Part shown: piece after piece, positions 1 to 6,173 of the stretch
Position numbering within the stretch: the first letter of the stretch is position 1
How the letters are laid out: the number at the start of each line of letters is the position of its first letter
NCBI GenBank assembly: GCA_021731425.1
Contig: JAKFXJ010000261.1
Coordinates: 1-6,451 of the forward strand
Direction of reading: 5' to 3'
Length of the DNA stretch: 6,451 nucleotides
Source: Limnohabitans sp.
GTDB taxonomy: Bacteria; Pseudomonadota; Gammaproteobacteria; Burkholderiales; Burkholderiaceae_C
Translations under genes and position numbers: made by a program
The notes under the pieces: generated by a model
Seen by the model: the letters and a program-made list of their open reading frames with translations, nothing else
Databases searched by the model: none
What the model was told of the DNA's origin: nothing

Positions 1-918
1 GATGCCGTGGGCCAGCATGCACAAAGCAGCGACTTTGCGTTTCTCAAACCGGTCACCCAGGGTCGCCCCCATCAGCACGCCAGCCAGCTGACCAAAGGTC
101 ATGATCAGGATCACCCAACTGGCGGTGGTGAACGAATAGCCGAGGCCTTCCTTCATGTGGGTGATGGCATGCACGTTCACGGCCGACACCACCAGCAAGG
201 CCAATCCGTGTCCGATGGCCAACATCCAAAAAGCCCGGGTGCGCAGTGCTTGTGCGACAGTGAATTCGATCTGGACCGGTGGGGCGGGGTGGCCTTGGGC
301 CAAGTTGGCAGCCGCTTGGGCCGGGTCGATGCCGTCGACGTGTTCGCCGTGGTCCTCGGGTCGGCGACGGATGATGCTGGCCATGGGCAAGCCGGTCAAT
401 AAAACCAACAGACCCGACCCTGCCGCAGTGGCCCGCCATCCCCACACCTGAATGTACCAGGCCATCAGCGGCACCACCAGCCCACCCATGGCCAAGCCCA
501 GGCTCATGATGGACAGGGCGCGTGCGCGGAACTTCTCGAACCACTGCACCAGCGCAACCGACAGCGGAAAGTAGCCGCCCAGGCTGGCGCCAACGGCCAT
601 CAGGATGGCGCTGGCGTAAAAGGTGGCGACGCTGTCGACTTGGCTGAGCAGCAGCAAACCAGCGCTGAACAGCACCATGCCCCAGCGGATCATTTTTTGC
701 GGGCCCACCCTATCCATCATCCAGCCCAGCACCGGGCCGATGATGGCCGCCTCAACCGATTGCAGCGCGGCAGCGCCGGACAAGGTGGTTTTGCTCCAGC
801 CCATTTCGTCCGACAGCACGGCGATGTACAGACCCAAGGCCTGTGTGAGAAAGGCCGCCAGCAAAAACTGGATGCCACAAGCCGCGCCCACCATGCGCCA
901 GCCATAAAAAAGCTTCAT
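1..918 (-). CDS. MFS transporter, substrate unknown (3' end beyond left edge)
   Basis: This frame reads from an ATG at 918 to the left edge without a stop: 306 codons of a protein whose family is usually about 400-450 aa. The N-terminus (MKLFYGWRMV) is followed by regularly spaced hydrophobic segments at about residues 10-34, 45-65, 78-93, 100-122, 135-155 and 163-182. A polar central loop (about 184-218) then leads into the second half (about 228-250 and 264-284). The MFS loop signature GxxxDRxG is at 65-72 (GWMMDRVG), and its repeat GDRFEKRK is at 288-295. It should be a 12-helix inner-membrane secondary transporter. The N-terminal style resembles monocarboxylate or oxalate/formate-type MFS carriers, but no substrate can be assigned. 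The next ATG (codon 9) is a possible alternative start. A G-rich stretch lies upstream, but there is no strong Shine-Dalgarno. It is transcribed divergently from uvrD. Confidence 0.93.
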   Translation of the reverse strand, partial: MKLFYGWRMVGAACGIQFLLAAFLTQALGLYIAVLSDEMGWSKTTLSGAAALQSVEAAIIGPVLGWMMDRVGPQKMIRWGMVLFSAGLLLLSQVDSVATFYASAILMAVGASLGGYFPLSVALVQWFEKFRARALSIMSLGLAMGGLVVPLMAWYIQVWGWRATAAGSGLLVLLTGLPMASIIRRRPEDHGEHVDGIDPAQAAANLAQGHPAPPVQIEFTVAQALRTRAFWMLAIGHGLALLVVSAVNVHAITHMKEGLGYSFTTASWVILIMTFGQLAGVLMGATLGDRFEKRKVAALCMLAHGI

Positions 919-1164
919 GTGCGGAGTCCCCCGGTGCCTGCGCCCTGGCGGTGCCAGCCCTGGGGCAGTCTTGGTGAGGGCCTGGCGAAGGATGTCATGG
1001 AGGAAGGTGCTCGGTCGGAATGTCTGTGCAGAGCGCACATCGTGGCACGCCCAGCTTGCGCCGTGTGTCCCGAAGTGGACGAAATCCAAGGTGGCGGTGC
1101 TGTGAAGCTGCCCTGACTCAGGCAACTGCTCAGCCAAGTGTGGCTTGAGGGAGCGGTTGAGGTG
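919..1164. other. Divergent MFS/uvrD intergenic DNA, no gene seen
   Basis: I see no convincing gene here. Open frames crossing it have no ribosome site and no family resemblance. Small symmetric sequences are present: an 11-bp palindrome CCTGACTCAGG at 1112-1122, a short hairpin at 1132-1145 (AGCCA / TGGCT, 4-nt loop), and two direct copies of TTGAGG at 1145-1150 and 1157-1162, 12 bp apart. Any could be an operator, but none matches a regulator site I can name. No clear sigma-70 -10 box was found for the leftward transporter gene. Confidence 0.5.
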
Positions 1165-1191
1165 TTGCATGCGGTGCGAACTTCCTACAAT
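1165..1191 (+). promoter_or_regulatory. Putative uvrD promoter
   Basis: TACAAT at 1186-1191 matches the sigma-70 -10 consensus at five of six positions. The best -35 candidate is TTGCAT at 1165-1170, giving a short 15-bp spacer. The -10 box ends 6 nt before the uvrD ATG at 1198, so transcription would be expected to start at or next to the start codon. That gives a leaderless or nearly leaderless mRNA, in keeping with the lack of a Shine-Dalgarno there. The -10 box is good; the -35 is weak. Confidence 0.5.
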
Positions 1192-1197
1192 CGACAG

Positions 1198-3615
1198 ATG
1201 TTGTCTGAATTTTCCCCGAACGCTTCGGCGTCCCCCTTGCTCGCCCAGCTCAACGACGAGCAGCACCGGGCGGTGGCTTTGCCCACTGAACACGCCCTGA
1301 TCCTGGCGGGTGCAGGCTCTGGCAAAACCCGTGTGCTGACCACGCGCATCGCCTGGCTGTTGCAGACCTCGCAGGTGTCGCCCGGCGGCATTTTGGCGGT
1401 CACCTTCACCAACAAGGCCGCCAAAGAAATGAAGCTGCGCTTGCAGTCCATGCTTCCGGTGAACGTGAATGCGATGTGGATTGGCACCTTCCACGGGCTG
1501 TGCAACCGGTTTTTGCGGGCGCATCACCAGCTGGCGGGTTTGCCGCAGACCTTTCAGATTCTGGACACACAAGACCAGCTCTCGGCCGTTAAGCGCCTGT
1601 GCAAACAGTTCAATGTGGACGAAGACCGCTTCCCGCCCAAGCAGGTGCAGTATTTCATCTCGGGCTGCAAAGAAGACGGCCAGCGTCCGGGCGATGTGCC
1701 GGTGCGCGACGACGAGACCCGCCGCAAGGTCGAGCTGTACCAGCTGTACGAAGAGCAATGCCAGCGCGAAGGTGTGGTGGATTTTGGCGAGCTGATGTTG
1801 CGCTCTTTTGAGTTGCTGCGCGACAACGCGCATGTGCGCGAGCACTACCGCCGCCGTTTTCGCCACATCTTGGTGGACGAGTTTCAGGACACCAACAAGC
1901 TGCAATACGCCTGGCTCAAGCAGTTGGCGGGTTTGCCGGGCGAGGGTGGGGAGTGCGCCATCTTGGCCGTGGGCGACGACGACCAGAGCATCTACGCCTT
2001 CCGGGGTGCCCGCGTGGGCAACATGGCCGACTTTGTGCGCGAGTTTCAGGTCAAGCACCAGATCAAGCTCGAGCAAAACTACCGCAGCTTCAGCAACATC
2101 CTCGACTCGGCCAACCACCTGATCAGCCACAACAAAACCCGCTTGGGCAAAACCCTGCGAACAGACCAAGGCGCGGGCGAACCGGTGCGCGTGGTGGAGT
2201 CGCCCTCTGACTTTGCCGAGGCGCAGTGGCTGATCGAAGAGCTGCGTCAGTTGGTCAAGCAAGACGGCTTTGAGCGCAAGGAAGTGGCGCTGCTGTACCG
2301 CAGCAACGCGCAAAGCCGGGTGCTCGAAACCGCGCTGTTCAACGCCGGTTTCCCGTACCGGGTGTATGGCGGTTTGCGCTTTTTTGAACGCGCCGAGATC
2401 AAACACGCGCTGGCCTATCTGCGCCTGATGGAGAACCCCAACGACGACACCAGCTTTTTGCGGGTGGTCAACTTTCCGCCACGCGGCATCGGGGCCCGCA
2501 GCATCGAGCAGTTGCAAGACGCGGCCCGTGCCGCAGGTTGCTCCTTGCACGACGCGGTGAGCGCCACCACCGGTAAGGCCGGGGCGAATTTGGCGGCGTT
2601 TGTGGCCATGGTCGATGTGCTGCGCGAGCAGACCGAGGGCATGACGCTGCGCGAGATCATCGACCTGGTGTTGGAAAAAACCGGACTGGTCAACCACTAC
2701 CGCACCGAAAAAGAAGGTGCGGACCGCGTTGAGAACTTGGAAGAATTGGTCAACGCCGCCGAGAGTTTTGTCACCCAAGAAGGTTTTGGGCGCAGTGCGG
2801 TGGCTTTGCCGCAAGGCACCTCAGGCCTGGGGCAAAGCCCGGCCAGCCAAGGCTTGAGTGGCTCAACAGACGCAGACCTCGGCACGGTGGACGAGTTCAG
2901 CGAAGACGGCGTGATCATGAGCCCGCTGGCGGCTTTCTTGACGCACGCCTCGCTGGAGGCGGGCGACAACCAAGCGCAAGCGGGTGAAGACGCGGTGCAG
3001 CTCATGACGGTGCACGCTAGCAAAGGGCTGGAGTTTGACGCGGTGTTCATCACCGGCTTGGAAGAAGGTCTGTTCCCGCACGAAAACGCGATGAACGACT
3101 TTGACGGCCTGGAGGAAGAGCGCCGCCTGATGTACGTGGCCATCACCCGTGCCCGCAAGCGCCTGTACCTGAGCCTTTCGCAAACGCGCATGCTGCACGG
3201 TCAGACCCGCTACAACCTCAAAAGCCGCTTTTTGGACGAGTTGCCCGAAGAGTGCCTCAAGTGGGTCACGCCCAAAAACGGTGGCTTCTCTAACTTGGGC
3301 CAGCCCGCGAGCGGGGATGGTAGCGCCTCGGGTGGCGGCTGGCCACAAACCCCGGCCTTCAACCGCCATGCACGCCCGGCCTGGGGCCAAAGCAGCCTGA
3401 GCACCGAAACCTACAAAAGCCCGCCTGTGCCGGTGCAAAAAGCCGCGCCCGAGCATGGCATCAGCGCTGGCAAAACCGTGTTCCACACCAAGTTTGGCGA
3501 AGGCAAAGTGTTGGCTGTGGAGGGCGTGGGGGCCGATGCCCGGGCGCAGGTCAACTTCCCGCGCCACGGCGTGAAATGGCTGGCGCTGAGCGTGGCTAAA
3601 CTCACGGTGGTGTAA
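1198..3615 (+). CDS. uvrD: ATP-dependent DNA helicase II (UvrD/PcrA type, superfamily 1A)
   Basis: A 3'-5' DNA helicase acting in nucleotide excision and mismatch repair, 805 aa (E. coli UvrD is 720 aa). All SF1A motifs are visible: Q motif LNDEQHRAV (18-26), Walker A AGAGSGKT (37-44), Ia TFTNKAAKEM (69-78), GTFHGLC (96-102), Walker B VDEFQDTN (226-233), III GDDDQSIYAFRGA (259-271), IV QNYRS (293-297), V TVHASKGLEFD (604-614) and VI YVAITRARKRLYL (646-658). The C-terminal segment (about 757-805, FHTKFGEGKVLAVEG) matches the Tudor-like domain that in UvrD/PcrA contacts RNA polymerase. A polar insert at about 527-570 is absent from E. coli UvrD. I chose the ATG at 1198 over an in-frame GTG at 1138 because the likely -10 box (1186-1191) lies between them. 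slyD follows after 25 bp, probably co-transcribed. Confidence 0.97.
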   Translation: MLSEFSPNASASPLLAQLNDEQHRAVALPTEHALILAGAGSGKTRVLTTRIAWLLQTSQVSPGGILAVTFTNKAAKEMKLRLQSMLPVNVNAMWIGTFHGLCNRFLRAHHQLAGLPQTFQILDTQDQLSAVKRLCKQFNVDEDRFPPKQVQYFISGCKEDGQRPGDVPVRDDETRRKVELYQLYEEQCQREGVVDFGELMLRSFELLRDNAHVREHYRRRFRHILVDEFQDTNKLQYAWLKQLAGLPGEGGECAILAVGDDDQSIYAFRGARVGNMADFVREFQVKHQIKLEQNYRSFSNILDSANHLISHNKTRLGKTLRTDQGAGEPVRVVESPSDFAEAQWLIEELRQLVKQDGFERKEVALLYRSNAQSRVLETALFNAGFPYRVYGGLRFFERAEIKHALAYLRLMENPNDDTSFLRVVNFPPRGIGARSIEQLQDAARAAGCSLHDAVSATTGKAGANLAAFVAMVDVLREQTEGMTLREIIDLVLEKTGLVNHYRTEKEGADRVENLEELVNAAESFVTQEGFGRSAVALPQGTSGLGQSPASQGLSGSTDADLGTVDEFSEDGVIMSPLAAFLTHASLEAGDNQAQAGEDAVQLMTVHASKGLEFDAVFITGLEEGLFPHENAMNDFDGLEEERRLMYVAITRARKRLYLSLSQTRMLHGQTRYNLKSRFLDELPEECLKWVTPKNGGFSNLGQPASGDGSASGGGWPQTPAFNRHARPAWGQSSLSTETYKSPPVPVQKAAPEHGISAGKTVFHTKFGEGKVLAVEGVGADARAQVNFPRHGVKWLALSVAKLTVV

Positions 3616-3640
3616 ACCCATTACTGTTCTGAAAGTCTCC

Positions 3641-4117
3641 ATGAAAATCGTCCAAAACACCGTCGTCACCATGCAGTACAAAGTGACCAACGCCCAAGGC
3701 CAGTTGCTGGACAAGGCTCAAGAGCCCACCTCGTATTTGCACGGTGGCTACGACAACACCTTCCCCAAAATCGAAGCCGCACTCGAAGGCCAAGAAGTGG
3801 GCTTTGCCACAACCTTGAAGCTGACCCCGGCCGACGCTTTTGGCGAGCGCGACGAGAGCTTGGTTCAGACGATTCCCAAAAGCGAGTTCCCGCCCGGTGT
3901 CAAAGTCGGTGGCCAGCTGCGCGGGCGCACCCCCGATGGACGCGAGCAGGTGTTCAACGTGCTCAAAATCAAAGGCGACCAGGTGATCTTGGACGGCAAC
4001 CACCCTTGGGCCGGGCAGCACCTGACGCTGAGCCTGAAGGTGACGGAAGTTCGGGCGGCATCAGCCGAAGAAGTGACGCACCGCCACGCACACGGTGCGC
4101 ACGGTCACCACCATTGA
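3641..4117 (+). CDS. slyD: FKBP-type peptidyl-prolyl cis-trans isomerase SlyD
   Basis: A cytoplasmic prolyl isomerase/chaperone of 158 aa. The FKBP half opens with MKIVQNTVVTMQYKV. Active-site-type residues are seen in YLHGG (32-36), LEG.EVG (48-54) and DAFGERDE (65-72). The insert-in-flap (IF) chaperone domain runs about 70-125, and the conserved segment DGNHPWAGQ at 118-126 is typical of SlyD. The tail (147-158) holds seven histidines in twelve residues, the signature of SlyD metal binding; E. coli SlyD delivers nickel to hydrogenase. The tail here is shorter than in E. coli and lacks its cysteines, so nickel delivery is inference. The GAAAG at 3631-3635 is only a weak ribosome site. It lies 25 bp after uvrD on the same strand with no terminator between, so expression from the uvrD promoter is likely. 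Confidence 0.95.
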   Translation: MKIVQNTVVTMQYKVTNAQGQLLDKAQEPTSYLHGGYDNTFPKIEAALEGQEVGFATTLKLTPADAFGERDESLVQTIPKSEFPPGVKVGGQLRGRTPDGREQVFNVLKIKGDQVILDGNHPWAGQHLTLSLKVTEVRAASAEEVTHRHAHGAHGHHH

Positions 4118-4122
4118 GCTTT

Positions 4123-4923
4123 TTATTCGGGCCGATCCGCGCTGGCGGGCGGCTCGTCGTAGACATCGGTCGAGAAACAGTCTCGCACCGAAAACAGCAT
4201 CGAGGTGAAGAACATGGCCGCCACCATCAGCGCCAGGGGCATGAATGTGGCCGTCATCAAGCCCGGATTGCCCAGGAGACTGGAGATGAGCAGCGCCAAG
4301 ACCCCGGCCAACACAAATATCACACCCCAAGCGAACACATACACCCCAAAGGCCTTGAGGTTGCGCCAGCAGGCCACGAAGCTGAAAAACAGGCTTTTGA
4401 CGGCGGGGAGACCGTACCAGTGCACCAGAGCGGGTGCGTGCCAGAACATCATGGACAGCGGTATATAAAACAGCATGGACACCCACAGGGCGCTTTGGAA
4501 CGAATCGGTGGTGACCACTTCAGGCGTCATGGCTTTTCCGCCAAAGTACACCTTGGCGAAGGTGCCGCCGTCGACCAAGGCCGAAGCGCCCATGACCAAC
4601 AGAAAGATCACCGCATAAAGGCCACCCAGATGGAACATGGCCTGGCGGTGCGGGCCGGCCTTGAAGGCCGCAAACAGCACGCTGGGCATGGGGAATTTGC
4701 CCTCGGTGGCGGTCTGGGTTGCCGCCATCATGCCTAGCGTGAGCGCAGGCAAGACGATCAGCGCCAAGGCGCTGCCAATGAAGGGCACGATGGACACGAT
4801 GGAGATCGTGGCCATGAGCAAAAAGAAAAGGCCCGACAGGGCCAGCGGTTGACGCCAGAAGGTGCTCATGCCCTGACGGACCCATTTGAGGCCGGCACGG
4901 GCGGGAACAATTTGCAGGTTCAT
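4123..4923 (-). CDS. BPSS1780-family membrane protein, function unknown
   Basis: A 266-aa polytopic membrane protein. The N-terminus (MNLQIVPARAGLKWVRQG, then a basic/aromatic stretch to residue 25) is the hallmark of the BPSS1780 family of Burkholderiales membrane proteins. Hydrophobic segments that could span the membrane lie at about 27-47, 49-68, 97-117, 145-163, 192-215 and 222-245, i.e. about six helices. The tail is short and acidic (DVYDEPPASADRPE). No catalytic motif or transport signature is visible and no biochemical role can be assigned. The start is 5 bp after the thrB stop, so it is almost certainly the second gene of a thrB transcript and may depend on translational coupling, since no Shine-Dalgarno is evident. 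Its stop is 5 bp from the slyD stop on the opposite strand. Confidence 0.9.
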   Translation of the reverse strand: MNLQIVPARAGLKWVRQGMSTFWRQPLALSGLFFLLMATISIVSIVPFIGSALALIVLPALTLGMMAATQTATEGKFPMPSVLFAAFKAGPHRQAMFHLGGLYAVIFLLVMGASALVDGGTFAKVYFGGKAMTPEVVTTDSFQSALWVSMLFYIPLSMMFWHAPALVHWYGLPAVKSLFFSFVACWRNLKAFGVYVFAWGVIFVLAGVLALLISSLLGNPGLMTATFMPLALMVAAMFFTSMLFSVRDCFSTDVYDEPPASADRPE

Positions 4924-4928
4924 GGTGT

Positions 4929-5891
4929 TCAGACGAGGTCAGACAGGGAAATGGGCTGTTGCACCCGACCGCGCAAAACGCGTTCGAAATGGGTCGGGTC
5001 GTGCGGGGTGAGCATGGCTGCTTCGCGGGGCAGATGGTAGTCCCACAGCCGAGAAATCCAAAAACGCAAAGCCCCTGCCCGCAAAAGGGCAGGCAGCAAC
5101 GCGCGTTCGGCCGCGCTCAAGGGGCGTACCCGGTTGTAGGCCTGCACCATGGCTTGGGCGCGTGTGGCGTCGTGGACGCCTGTGGGCAGGTCGATGCACC
5201 AATCATTCAGGCAAACGGCCAAGTCAAACAGCCAGGTGTCGACACCCGCAAAGTAAAAGTCAAAAAAGCCCGTCAGTTGCTCGCCGTCGAACATCACGTT
5301 GTCGCGGAACAGGTCAGCATGCACCGGCCCACGGGGCAGGGCAGCATACGCTGCGCCCTCGGCAATGTGGTTTTGGTAGGCCAGCTCGCTGCGCAGCAAG
5401 GCGGCCTGGGGCACGTCCAGGTAAGGCAGCACCACGGGCACGGTCTCGTTCCACCAGGGCAGGCCACGCAAATTGGGCTGGCTGCGGTTGTAGTCGGCCC
5501 CGGCCAGGTGCATGTGTGCCAGCATGTCGCCCACAGCCGCGCAATGCACCGACTGAGGCTGCAGCTGGCTTTTGCCCGCCAGTTTGTTCACCACGGCGGC
5601 TGGTTTGCCGTTCAAGGTGTGCAGCACATCGCCGTCGCGGTTGGCCGACGGGTCGGGCACCGGAATGCCGCGCCCGGCCAGGTGCTTCATGAGGAACAGG
5701 TAAAACGGCAGTTGCTCGTGCGTCAGGCGTTCGAACAGGGTGAGCACATACTCACCTTGATCGGTGGTGGCGAAGTAGTTGGTGTTTTCAATCCCGCCCT
5801 CAATGCCGCGCAAAGCGGTGAGTTGGCCCAGGTTCAGGGCTTGCATCAGGTCGTTGGCCTGGGTTTCGGTGACTTCGGTGAATACCGCCAT
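4929..5891 (-). CDS. thrB: Homoserine kinase, type II (ThrB, APH-like fold)
   Basis: Phosphorylates L-homoserine with ATP to O-phospho-L-homoserine, the substrate of threonine synthase. It is 320 aa, the usual length for the aminoglycoside-phosphotransferase-like (type II) ThrB of Burkholderiales and pseudomonads, which is unrelated to the GHMP kinase ThrB of enteric bacteria. Visible motifs are the nucleotide-loop segment GGIENTNYF (32-40), the catalytic motif HADLFRDN (191-198; D193 the likely base, N198 a metal ligand) and the DFG-equivalent FDFYFAGVD (210-218; D211 a metal ligand). The reading frame is intact. The ATG at 5891 is the natural family start (MAVFTEVTE), although the bases before it are C-rich and carry no Shine-Dalgarno. 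It is the first gene of a leftward pair with the BPSS1780-family gene and is divergent from polA. No other threonine-pathway gene is in the window. Confidence 0.95.
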   Translation of the reverse strand: MAVFTEVTETQANDLMQALNLGQLTALRGIEGGIENTNYFATTDQGEYVLTLFERLTHEQLPFYLFLMKHLAGRGIPVPDPSANRDGDVLHTLNGKPAAVVNKLAGKSQLQPQSVHCAAVGDMLAHMHLAGADYNRSQPNLRGLPWWNETVPVVLPYLDVPQAALLRSELAYQNHIAEGAAYAALPRGPVHADLFRDNVMFDGEQLTGFFDFYFAGVDTWLFDLAVCLNDWCIDLPTGVHDATRAQAMVQAYNRVRPLSAAERALLPALLRAGALRFWISRLWDYHLPREAAMLTPHDPTHFERVLRGRVQQPISLSDLV

Positions 5892-5908
5892 GGGGAGAGG
5901 GTCAAAGC

Positions 5909-5923
5909 GCCAGAGGGTCTGGC
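5909..5923 (-). promoter_or_regulatory. Small hairpin in the thrB leader
   Basis: A perfect 6-bp stem (5909-5914 with 5918-5923) and a 3-nt loop lie 17 nt before the thrB start codon, inside the expected 5' leader. An 8-bp direct repeat, AGAGGGTC on the plus strand, occurs at 5896-5903 and 5912-5919, partly overlapping the hairpin. There is no run of T after it on either strand, so it is not a terminator. I found no leader peptide rich in threonine or isoleucine codons. A role in translation of thrB is possible but unproven. Confidence 0.3.
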
Positions 5924-5942
5924 TTGGGTGGGGAAAACAAGG

Positions 5943-5970
5943 ATTGTAGAGGGCGAAAAGCCAACAATGA
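5943..5970 (-). promoter_or_regulatory. Putative thrB promoter
   Basis: On the minus strand TACAAT (5948 to 5943) is a near-consensus -10 box. A weak -35, TCATTG (5970 to 5965), lies 16 bp upstream. The predicted start of transcription is about 5936, giving a leader of roughly 45 nt before thrB. The -35 overlaps the first two bases of the inverted-repeat element that begins at 5969, so any structure formed there could affect polymerase binding. Confidence 0.45.
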
Positions 5971-6052
5971 CCCGCGAAGGGCTGACTGCGCGGGGCTGAT
6001 GTGGCAAAGCGAAGCGCCTCTGAGGCCCCGCGCAGTCAGCCCTTTGCGGGTC
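5969..6052. repeat. Hairpin 1: 28-bp arms A/A' around loop B
   Basis: Arms 5969-5996 and 6025-6052 pair over 28 positions with one mismatch (G5976 against T6045, a G-U pair if read as plus-strand RNA). They enclose a 28-nt loop (5997-6024) made of T5997 plus block B. The arms are strongly GC-rich towards the loop (CGGGGC/GCCCCG). No T run follows on either strand, so this is not an ordinary intrinsic terminator. Confidence 0.93.
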
Positions 6053-6081
6053 TGCCCGGGTTTGCCCAGAACTGGCGGGGC

Positions 6082-6163
6082 GATCGGGTGGCCGGGCCTG
6101 CACCAGGGCTCAGAGGCGCTTCGCTTTGTCACATCGCCCTGGCGCAGGCCCGGCCACCCGATC
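6082..6163. repeat. Hairpin 2: 27-28-bp arms C/C' around loop B'
   Basis: Arms 6082-6108 and 6137-6163 pair with one mismatch (A6102 against C6143, a G-U pair only in minus-strand RNA). Pairing extends one more step to C6109/G6136, giving a 28-bp stem and a 26-nt loop (6110-6135). The arm sequence is unrelated to hairpin 1, yet the loop is the reverse complement of the hairpin 1 loop. The right end is 10 bp from the TTGACG hexamer of the putative polA promoter. Confidence 0.93.
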
Positions 6164-6173
6164 ATGGGGTCGT

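Larger units (their letters stand above)
5969..6163. repeat. Composite inverted-repeat element, order A-B-A'-spacer-C-B'-C'
   Basis: Six blocks nearly tile these 195 bp: A 5969-5996, B 5998-6024, A' 6025-6052, spacer 6053-6081, C 6082-6108, B' 6109-6135, C' 6137-6163. Each primed block is the reverse complement of its partner with one mismatch: 27 of 28 for A, 26 of 27 for B, 26 of 27 for C. The A, B and C sequences are unrelated to one another. B lies inside the A/A' pair and B' inside the C/C' pair, so the three pairings cross rather than nest. No open frame here looks like a protein. It fills almost all the DNA between the putative thrB and polA promoters. I do not recognise it as a named repeat family; it could be a miniature mobile element, a DNA-structure element or the template of a structured RNA. 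Confidence 0.95.

Noticed and set aside
915..998. 27-codon minus-strand frame whose TGA overlaps the transporter ATG
   Set aside because: No ribosome site and no recognisable protein; a C-rich sequence precedes its ATG. It is most likely chance.
1043..1059. Sigma-54-like sequence TGGCACG followed by TTGC
   Set aside because: The GG and GC elements are 12 bp apart instead of the required 10, so a sigma-54 promoter is unlikely.
640..1116. Plus-strand open frame of 158 codons overlapping the transporter gene
   Set aside because: It lies antisense to the clear MFS frame, is rich in His, Gln and Arg, has no family motif, and looks like a GC-rich shadow frame.
1138..1197. GTG at 1138 as the uvrD start
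   Set aside because: The added 20 residues do not resemble UvrD N-termini, and the likely -10 box lies downstream of the GTG.
2863..3714. Minus-strand open frame of 283 codons across uvrD and slyD
   Set aside because: It runs opposite two certain genes and shows no domain. Long antisense frames are expected at this base composition.
4077..4124. 7-bp inverted repeat (4077-4083 / 4093-4099) followed by a T run as a slyD terminator
   Set aside because: The stem lies within the His-tail codons and is about 20 nt from the T run at 4120-4124, too far for intrinsic termination.
4959..5999. Plus-strand open frame of 346 codons across thrB
   Set aside because: It is antisense to a complete, motif-bearing ThrB, has Gln/His/Val-rich composition, and runs into the inverted-repeat element.
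5969..6163. CRISPR array or integron attC site
   Set aside because: The repeats are inverted, not direct; there is no regular repeat-spacer series, no cas or integrase gene, and no attC core sites.
5969..6163. Intrinsic terminators for thrB or polA neighbours
   Set aside because: Both genes point away from the element, no gene reads into it within the window, and no T run follows any stem.
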